DNA of 64,000 nucleotides from Suilimivivens sp964402925 (GTDB taxonomy: Bacteria > Bacillota > Clostridia > Lachnospirales > Lachnospiraceae): NCBI GenBank assembly GCA_964402925.1, contig CAYOED010000007.1, forward strand, positions 1-64,000, read 5' to 3'. The translations under genes were made by a program, and so were the position numbers. This document shows, piece after piece, positions 36,501-40,560 of this stretch. The number at the start of each line of letters is the position of its first letter. The stretch's first letter is position 1. The notes below the pieces were generated by a model, which was not told the origin of the DNA, searched no databases, and saw only the letters and a list, made by a program, of their open reading frames with translations.

Positions 36501-37793
36501 GCCGGACGGACTTGCACTCGGTATCATGCTCGGCGTTGCGCTCGGGCTGCCGGACGGACTTGCACTCGGTGTCGCACTTGGGCTGCCGGACGGGCTTGCG
36601 CTAGGATCTACGCTAGGTGTTGCGCTCGGACTGCCAGACGGGCTTGCACTCGGTGTCATGCTCGGGCTCGGGCTTGCCTTCAGGATTTCTTTTCTGTCTA
36701 ATGTCATCATGTAGCAAGGTTCTGCATATGTCAGCCAATCATTATACAGGATCTCTGACGATACCTCTGCATCCAGGGAATCTCCCAATATAAACTGCAG
36801 ATTTTCGTAAGGTCTCTCCATTGTGTATTCATACAGGTAACTTCCCACGCTTGAAGCAACCATTTTCACCGGTTCTTCGCTAAGTTTGTCACCCGAATCA
36901 TTAAATGCATATAACCAGACGCCATTTTCTATAAAGGCTTCATCATCTTTAATATCAGATGCATCAAAATAAACTGTATATCTAATATTGCGCCATATAC
37001 CAGTGGACTCTTGACCATTCACCTGTTCAAGGAAGAAGCACGGTGCGCTGTAACTCCAATCCATGTATACCGGTGTTGTAGCAACTTCGTAATTCCAGCT
37101 GCCATAGCCGCCCATAAATGCAATACAGTCATAGGGTTTGTCAAAACTATATTCATACACACCGTCACCCTTGCCAGACGCTTTCATAGCAACCGGTACG
37201 GTGGTATAAGCATCTTCATCAGAGTTATATGCGTAAATTCCCACTCCGTTATCCGCAAATGCGCTTGCATCTGGAGCGCCGTTCAAATCAAAATAAACCG
37301 AATAAAGTCCATAAAAATATCCTCCATCCGAAAGCGCCTCGCTATTGAACATATAGCAAGGTGAGCCAAGGCTCCAGTCGATTGCCAGTGCTCCCGTCTT
37401 CGTGCCGGTATTCAAATCAGACCCCTTCGTAAATTCTACATATGTATAGTAATCATCGAGTACAAGCTGATAAATGTTCCTTTTCCCTTCTACCTTTTCC
37501 ATGATAATGGGCGCATCAGAATAGGAACCGCCCTCGCGATTATATACATACGCTCCGATTCCGCTCTCCATCACATCTGAATCTGCTCCGATCAAGGATG
37601 TATCCACATAAATACAGCGTCCAGCCCCTGCTTTATCCTCATGTGCAAGCGCCGATTTTATGAGTCCGCTCCAAGAAGGCGTTTCAAGCAGCATCACAAT
37701 TGCCAATCCCAGACCGACCGCCTTTCTTACGAGCCTTGTTCTTCTCGCTTTTTCTCTTAATGTAGATATCATTTTCTCCATTTTCTGCTTCAT
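30525..37793 (-). CDS. giant pilus-tip adhesin with fibro-slime domain and MPATG anchor
   Basis: This protein of about 2420 residues has, in order: a signal segment; three ~95-residue repeats with IYVD/VYFD starts and DW..AEPCYM ends (~75-380); a Ser/Pro/Thr stalk of SPSGSPSATPS repeats (~385-490); and an acidic DSESEGD stretch (~490-545). A fibro-slime-type domain follows, with DFSGDDDVWVFIDGHLALDMGGVHS near residue 1500. Cna-B-like domains sit at the end, including SGEYQLVETATAPGH. The sorting signal is MPATG, not LPXTG, followed by a helix and RKRRKEGKAS. It is the first gene after the promoter, as expected for a tip adhesin. I start at 37793 (nine bases after GGGG); 37799 or 37835 are possible. 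Confidence 0.85.
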   Translation of the reverse strand: MKQKMEKMISTLREKARRTRLVRKAVGLGLAIVMLLETPSWSGLIKSALAHEDKAGAGRCIYVDTSLIGADSDVMESGIGAYVYNREGGSYSDAPIIMEKVEGKRNIYQLVLDDYYTYVEFTKGSDLNTGTKTGALAIDWSLGSPCYMFNSEALSDGGYFYGLYSVYFDLNGAPDASAFADNGVGIYAYNSDEDAYTTVPVAMKASGKGDGVYEYSFDKPYDCIAFMGGYGSWNYEVATTPVYMDWSYSAPCFFLEQVNGQESTGIWRNIRYTVYFDASDIKDDEAFIENGVWLYAFNDSGDKLSEEPVKMVASSVGSYLYEYTMERPYENLQFILGDSLDAEVSSEILYNDWLTYAEPCYMMTLDRKEILKASPSPSMTPSASPSGSPSATPSVDPSASPSGSPSATPSASPSGSPSATPSMIPSASPSGSPSATPSIIPTATPSIEPTETPAPTPTEIPAPTPTEIPTVDPTDEPTASPTGDVDDNASKGEDTDSESEGDTDSESEEGNDSQGEEGPGSESEGDTVSQDDTILVEARITDRTAFAAGNLTVTYGSYEMPWIGTAGGDDDIAPNAIEADEESESDDQPTEVETTDPETPAVPEESSDVSADENPAPTTDDEIDGTLEPTDDLDMISPSPSAFPEEIEDDVVVKTSISLISSTGGAFLLQSAGALSRALGGGTEVVYFDPWYTREWEDNNWGDVYIHLFHEGVFATDLIKMQPSSRINPETGSQLLEIDLSSYLTEAQMQNTVYALFVPQKDWPAEVSPNYLQTVNIELTGTHPCYWLTGDMELNPSDNKTKRAVGYVDLGPESQGGNPIYFVDMTSQLNGDIVAVFGGEGITDSSDVELSGTTTKKCEIPRDNENVLDQPYSTVTFYVRDVDGNKVKIGETYNLFNRASDGIKGFSYAENTMDTFYYGITEKADGTTISTWGARPSETAEELSGKTLYFDKLYFKVPKTVDGDDGATGNAGTDDANGAETLGAQFQIGDGELIPLKVDEEDARTYIHIFDNDPTATSQTILTYIDQDGTKYHFFWDKFVVESTSEDNDLVILEDEIAKVDGKYELGNWIYFDATMSKLANESNNSEIPQDFGVYCMMAEGPSGENAKTLEMTKVEDRGTWKDVWKIDVPDNYTYVKFANYKISSSGGKYANGTDYQKVPNNLFDPCFYADTGDDAIYGNNWRGGYWAEVYTIRDPEEIKQTPVVDITQADYTKNAKRLYVKTTLYDYYSDYELNGNNRDNLSGFENMSARDWVPFREFNQALSDYYEEAGESIPLYTGHFQPHDLSGAFSGKLADALNLYGYGNEHNFFSTNNSMMDITGAVDEDDYSRIARGFVADELKDGQIYSSGNRAVLPYFNEDFLAGDNSKNAVLGKVYEDVSFPFELMDNYHENEPGVSYWVYDSDLKSLEMKKTSNDEYYLYEDETQPKKGWSKNMDSKGDAKETYGFFPFNSGSNNGARSYNYGYAAKLEIKFRLTEDGQVEKETTGDEKADIKFDFSGDDDVWVFIDGHLALDMGGVHSPAHGTLNFATREYTISSVKKSAGSSSLETKGSFQIDGFENEKYDTREHTLTMFYMERGMWESNMKISFNFPDENQLEVQKKVDTSDVNDLFKTTFNDQKIFEFSIRNLATHFAPQTVTSTEAQEPPVEFNPAFEGISATADANTFTQLEGYEGHSGVAYWLAKESDSSGAYRDLRYGVIPGSADASKMKYLQFSYFYAGSGYPSLSDMYLRIDTDSGSSTHTLSGKIEGSASMKRGEWSTLTIDLNKFFGTDTINRANITGIRFGYNYSQPFYLDDFIFKPEAGSQKLTGFITKQPEIPDYGSATSAQLEIPAGAVFTRKLDGVADTYGMIDKGGTFSLENGETVLFRDQFRRGSYIELTELLSSPVFTTTWTMYENDQPVKAMGTGSTVQNTITGGLINQQGVSVSDGRTEKYSEESKDGAALNAGNNYTEDKKPTVPVFVFRSYSEPDSDAGVTKLKVVYTNKVNVGSLTIKKSQADGSQALTEEYQFRVTFTNVAGMGLEGETPITTTFKLKAGGEKVISGIPLNTEFVIEELKPADKSFLEGVTKESDGGEFEFNAETGQVKGKINIDYPAYTFNFSNMLKPTMSIEVTKIWKDAAGEIMADSDCPENLYIRLQRRVKGSNGDWVDVEKYKESVKLGTVGYERIWKYKFSDLEKYVDNTDHNKGMYEYRVVEVEVETDADGKITKETVVENNGFWDNFQVSYQDKSINGKDTDDPYNEELYSTEITNVHTVSLKVKKVDASGQPLGGVSFQLQRKDSEGNWKPVNVIVNDSETDTITTPSEEENPVGGAGVIIFSNLPSGEYQLVETATAPGHTLLASPIPIIINTDGSFTYTINGEQKTPVGNTIELTIKNGQNLVMPATGGAGPIPFTVGGLSICMIASLMYIDSMRKRRKEGKAS

Positions 37794-37919
37794 ACTCATC
37801 AACCCCACATACTTAATTACCGGAAATATGCTCACCGTCCGTTAACGTTACCAATTATTCATTACAATTTATTTTGTTTCTTCTCTGTTACTTTCTTCCT
37901 AATTTTTGGGTTCAAGATT

Positions 37920-37948
37920 AGTATAGTACTCTTAAAATTTACTGTCAA
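37920..37948 (-). promoter_or_regulatory. promoter of the pilus operon
   Basis: On the minus strand TTGACA (37943-37948) is separated by exactly 17 bases from TATACT (37920-37925). Transcription would start near 37913, giving a leader of ~115 nt before the adhesin start. I saw no equally strong promoter inside the 17-kb operon. Confidence 0.8.
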
Positions 37949-38135
37949 GTTTTCCTAAAGTTTCCGAAAAATTTTGTCATGCTGTACAAATTATTTTCAT
38001 AGTTTTTGTGCAATTTATGAATTGCTTTTTGGGAATATTTACCGAATCTCCGAATAGTGAGCTCAACCAAAAAAAACCGTGCAGGAACAACTGTTCCTAT
38101 GCGCACGTCTGACTTCCAGTAACGCCTTATTTCAC

Positions 38136-38404
38136 GCATCACTGCAAAGATATATACTCCTTCGCCTTACAGTACTCTTCTGATGTGGTTCCAGTTCCTT
38201 CCCATGCCTCTCCGAATCTACATGAAAGCTTTTCATCGCAGACTCCACACTTTTCACAATTTCTTCGTGTCCGCCACTTCATCTGTCGTCGTATTGATAT
38301 AATCCATAAAGTCCAGGAACTCTTGGGAAAAATCCTCCCTGTTCCCGCCCTTCGTGTTGATAAAGGCTCTGAGCGCACCGGCGTTCTCTACACCTCCTGC
38401 TATT
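38136..38404 (-). pseudogene. remnant of an Rpn/PD-(D/E)XK family gene
   Basis: Minus-strand reading gives pieces of the same family as the 7486-8256 gene. An N-terminal part reads AGGVENAGALRAFINTKGGNRE...FLDFMDYI. After a deletion and frame changes, a C-terminal part ends EGTGTTSEEYCKAKEYI, against EGTGNTIEEYYKAKESI at 7.5 kb. The nuclease core is gone and no open frame spans the pieces. Another scrap of the FMDYI coding segment is at about 39030-39053. Confidence 0.65.
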
Positions 38405-38483
38405 TTTTGTTTTTCAATAACCATTTTATCTTAGAGTGACAAAAATTGTTGACGGAAACGCTGATAAGTGTTAAGTTATTTTA

Positions 38484-38574
38484 TAAGAAAAGGCGTTACC
38501 GTAAAGCAACGGTTCGCCTCAGTTATATGGTTATCAAAAAGCAACCTAACTTTGGTCAGAGCGGTTGCTTTTTT
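38484..38574 (+). ncRNA. candidate antisense antitoxin RNA of the type I toxin
   Basis: A -35 box TTGACG at 38449-38454 with a weak -10 (TAAGTT, 38472-38477) would start a plus-strand RNA near 38484. It contains a hairpin (AGGCG 38491-38495/CGCCT 38515-38519 with inner ACCGT/ACGGT) and ends at a strong terminator (38536-38574). Its 3' end is complementary to the end of the toxin gene on the other strand. Convergent RNAs that share a bidirectional terminator are the known layout of Fst/holin-like type I systems. The RNA boundaries are inferred. Confidence 0.5.
38536..38574. terminator. bidirectional terminator shared by toxin and antitoxin RNAs
   Basis: A run of five A, then GCAACC (38541-38546), a 16-base loop, GGTTGC (38563-38568) and a run of six T. 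It works in both directions. The toxin stop codon lies inside the stem-loop. Confidence 0.8.
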
Positions 38575-38668
38575 GATGTCTATTTTTTCTTCCGGTCCGC
38601 CGGATACTGATTATCGTGACGATGATACTGATGACCGTCACTACAATACCGACAAGTTCTAAAATCAT
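38546..38668 (-). CDS. small hydrophobic holin-like toxin (type I)
   Basis: This 40-residue peptide starts MILELVGIVVTVISIIVTII, a single membrane helix, followed by a strongly basic tail SIRRTGRKNRHQKSNRSDQS. It is too short for ordinary gene callers. An in-frame GTG three codons upstream (38677) with AGGTAGGT seven bases before it is an alternative start. Single-helix peptides with basic tails, whose stop codon lies in a shared terminator facing an antisense RNA, are typical of the putative holin-like toxins of Firmicutes. Such toxins damage the membrane when the antisense RNA is lost. I infer the class from layout and peptide character. Confidence 0.65.
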   Translation of the reverse strand: MILELVGIVVTVISIIVTIISIRRTGRKNRHQKSNRSDQS

Positions 38669-38709
38669 TCCGAACACCAATAGTACCTACCTTTCGCTTT
38701 ACTTTCCAT
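38665..38709 (-). CDS. 14-codon leader peptide coupled to the toxin
   Basis: GGAGGGG precedes an ATG at 38709 that encodes MESKAKGRYYWCSE and stops at a TGA overlapping the toxin ATG (ATGA). The purine-rich coding sequence also contains the Shine-Dalgarno of the toxin. It may couple or limit toxin translation. Without expression data this remains a possibility. Confidence 0.4.
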   Translation of the reverse strand: MESKAKGRYYWCSE

Positions 38710-38748
38710 ATGTATCCCCTCCTTCAGTACTGGAAGCTCTCAAAATGT

Positions 38749-38783
38749 ACTCATGGAATGTACGGGAAATAACGTCAGCCTGC
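38749..38783 (-). pseudogene. 35-bp exact copy of the end of the glycyl radical domain gene
   Basis: Positions 38749-38783 are identical to 40062-40096, which encode the last codons of the detached glycyl radical domain (minus strand, ADVISRTFHE). The match ends abruptly on both sides, so this is a stray fragment left by duplication or by deletion of a second pfl copy. The rest of 38784-39128 shows no gene. Confidence 0.7.
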
Positions 38784-39128
38784 ACCTAATCACCTCAATT
38801 TCTTGAAATCTATGGCAGAAGATATGATATAGATTGCTCCTGCTACACCTCAATTATACAGAAAAAATGTTCGTGTTTACAATAAAATTCACATTAAATT
38901 TCTTTCCCCCTCCGTTTCGCCTTGCTTTGCTGTCTGTTATGCTGCCGGCTCTTGTAAGGGATTCCTATTACCATGCGCCTCCATCAGGAAATACCAGTGA
39001 ACAGTTGACGGCCGTTCCCCTAGACGTAAAGCTTGATGCGTTGATATAATCCATGAAGTCCTTATATCATTTTATCTGATGGGATTATTGTCAATTTACA
39101 AACTTTAATACATAAATTAAGACGATGC

Positions 39129-39713
39129 TTACACAGCAGCGTCTTTATCAAATTTATCATTATATGCTTTTTCAACTTTATCAAATGTTACATAACAGCT
39201 TTTTACTATATTAGTTTCTTTTTGTCTTTCATATAATTGCTGCGCTTTAGCTAAAATGTGATTCTTATATGAACCTAAAAATCTATACTCTTTCAAGAGC
39301 AAATTTCTATAGTCCGTATCATCGATATCATCAAAAATAATCTTTTCAATAACATTTCGATTTACCGGAATCATCTTTCTTATTTCTAATACAGAAAGAA
39401 GTTTTTTATACTTATTTCCATCTTTATCATATTTTTTGTATATATCACCTTTATGTAACTCTTCCTTATCGACTATCTCATAGATTACATAATTATGCTC
39501 TGTTATATTTTGCCACCCCAAATGTCTATATTTAGCAGAAGTGAGAGGAATGCAATAAGTAAACCCATTAATACCAACAAGCAATCCCAAATGCGGCTTC
39601 CTATTATAATTTTCTTCTTTTTTAAAAAAAACCTGATCATCTACGGAATTTAAATATTTTAGATACTCTAAATCAATTTTATAAAAACCATAACCTTCAT
39701 ATTGTACACTCAC
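39129..39713 (-). CDS. type III toxin, ToxN/AbiQ family endoribonuclease
   Basis: This 194-residue protein starts with GTG, with CGGAG seven bases upstream. It has the family layout: an N-terminal YKIDLEYLKYLNSVDDQV, then KPHLGLLVGINGFTYCIPLTSAKYRHLGW, where LTSxK is the conserved active-site segment of ToxN/AbiQ nucleases, and a helical C-terminal third (SYKNHILAKAQQLYERQKE). These toxins cut mRNA, and also the repeat RNA encoded just upstream, which inhibits them; several give phage resistance by abortive infection. Upstream lie a terminator and a two-and-a-bit unit repeat array, as expected. Confidence 0.88.
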   Translation of the reverse strand: MSVQYEGYGFYKIDLEYLKYLNSVDDQVFFKKEENYNRKPHLGLLVGINGFTYCIPLTSAKYRHLGWQNITEHNYVIYEIVDKEELHKGDIYKKYDKDGNKYKKLLSVLEIRKMIPVNRNVIEKIIFDDIDDTDYRNLLLKEYRFLGSYKNHILAKAQQLYERQKETNIVKSCYVTFDKVEKAYNDKFDKDAAV

Positions 39714-39731
39714 AATGTTTCTCCGCTACGC

Positions 39732-39755
39732 AAAAGGGACTCATTTCTGAGTCCC
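39732..39755 (-). terminator. terminator between antitoxin RNA and toxin gene
   Basis: GGGACTCA pairs with TGAGTCCC (39736-39743/39748-39755), followed by TTTTG in the minus-strand reading. In type III systems a leaky terminator at this place sets the excess of antitoxin RNA over toxin mRNA. Confidence 0.8.
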
Positions 39756-39859
39756 ACAGAATTAACGTTACTCACTTAATGGCTGAGATACACCAGACTT
39801 AACGTTTCGCATTTATTTGGCTGCGATACACCAGACAAAGAAATCCTTCCAGATCTCTT
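39756..39859 (-). ncRNA. type III antitoxin RNA (tandem repeat)
   Basis: Two tandem units, 39799-39836 (38 nt) and 39762-39798 (37 nt), share the ends GTCTGGTGTATC...CAGCCA and AACGTTAA when read on the minus strand; a third, partial unit runs into the terminator. Each unit keeps a short internal stem with compensating changes: CGCA/TGCG in one, CTCA/TGAG in the other. This matches the ToxI/antiQ type of antitoxin, which is processed by the toxin into single units that bind and block it. Confidence 0.82.
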
Positions 39860-39865
39860 AATTGC

Positions 39866-39894
39866 ATTATACACAAAACAAAAGGAACATTCAA
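39866..39894 (-). promoter_or_regulatory. promoter of the type III toxin-antitoxin operon
   Basis: On the minus strand TTGAAT (39889-39894), 17 bases, then TATAAT (39866-39871). The start point near 39859 is about 22 nt before the first repeat. Confidence 0.8.
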
Positions 39895-39980
39895 CGAACA
39901 TAAAATAAATATTTTGTGAACAAATTTATTTTCGTGCGGACTAACGGCTTCTCCATGAAAAGTAACGTCCATTTAATCTA

Positions 39981-40021
39981 AGAAGGCATATCACTTTAAT
40001 CCCAAAAGTGATATGCCTTCT
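39981..40021. terminator. strong hairpin at the end of the split pfl operon
   Basis: AGAAGGCATATCACTTT (39981-39997) pairs perfectly with AAAGTGATATGCCTTCT (40005-40021), with a 7-base loop. The T run is better on the plus side, but the stem is strong enough to end or stabilise the minus-strand pfl mRNA, whose last stop codon is 33 bp away. Confidence 0.7.
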
Positions 40022-40053
40022 TTTCATGTCCAGATAATTATATTTGCAATTTC

Positions 40054-40296
40054 TTAGATGGACTCATGGAATGTACGGGAAATAACGTCAGCCTGCTGTT
40101 CAGGTGTTAATTTGATAAAGTTAACAGCATATCCAGAAACGCGGATTGTAAGCTGAGGATAATTCTCAGGATGCTTCTGTGCATCTAATAACATATCTCT
40201 GTTCAATACGTTAACATTCAAATGATGTCCGCCCTTTGTTGCGTAGCCATCTAATAATGATACTAAGTTGTCTACCTGTGCTGTATTTGTTGCCAT
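40054..40296 (-). CDS. detached glycyl radical domain of pyruvate formate-lyase
   Basis: This 80-residue protein equals the missing C-terminus of the 679-aa PFL core. VDNLVSLLDGYATKGGHHLNVNVLNRDMLLDAQKHPENYPQLTIRVSGYAVNF contains the glycyl radical loop RVSGYA with Gly55, and the chain ends with DVISRTFHESI. In ordinary PFL (~750-760 residues) this is the last part of the same chain. It has its own AAGGAGGT site and follows the 67-aa gene by 23 bp. It is like the stand-alone GrcA/YfiD spare domain of enteric bacteria, but here it appears to be the only radical domain available to this core. PflA (49.9 kb) would activate it. Confidence 0.85.
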   Translation of the reverse strand: MATNTAQVDNLVSLLDGYATKGGHHLNVNVLNRDMLLDAQKHPENYPQLTIRVSGYAVNFIKLTPEQQADVISRTFHESI

Positions 40297-40319
40297 AGTA
40301 ATTTACCTCCTTATTATTC

Positions 40320-40523
40320 TTAACGAAAATCATCCAATCCATCTTCCAGGGTAGGTACGCTGCACGCCAGAGGCGTTCTGGAGCAGTCTGTGCATCCCAT
40401 GGTCTGAACTTCTTTTGATTTCTCTTTTGTCTCGTCGTAGTCTACGTTAACGTGACCTACTCCCATAGCCATGCCGGAATCCAGCATTTTTACAAGATCA
40501 TCAATCATCTTTTTGTCATCCAT
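40320..40523 (-). CDS. Cys-rich truncated paralogue of the glycyl radical domain
   Basis: The first ~28 of 67 residues (MIDDLVKMLDSGMAMGVGHVNVDYDE) align with the start of the neighbouring glycyl radical domain (VDNLVSLLDGYATKGGHHLNVNVLNR): I/V-D-D/N-LV..LD......G.GH.NV. The radical loop RVSGYAV is absent. Instead the tail is MGCTDCSRTPLACSVPTLEDGLDD, with C44, C47 and C54. A good GGAGGT site eight bases before the ATG and the operon position between core and radical subunit support a real gene. I know no described function. It may occupy the radical-domain site on the core as a placeholder, protector or redox-sensitive partner, which is inference. Confidence 0.7.
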   Translation of the reverse strand: MDDKKMIDDLVKMLDSGMAMGVGHVNVDYDETKEKSKEVQTMGCTDCSRTPLACSVPTLEDGLDDFR

Positions 40524-40560
40524 TACATTGTACCTCCCGAAAGTGGATTATAGTTTATTC

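Noticed and set aside
36370..36690. Repetitive sequence that might be read as a tandem repeat or CRISPR
   Set aside because: It is the in-frame Ser/Pro/Thr stalk of the giant adhesin; plus-strand open frames here are shadows of the low-complexity coding sequence.
39762..39836. Two 37-38-nt repeats as a mini-CRISPR
   Set aside because: The units are directly adjacent with no spacers, sit between a promoter and a terminator, and precede a ToxN/AbiQ gene; they are an antitoxin RNA.
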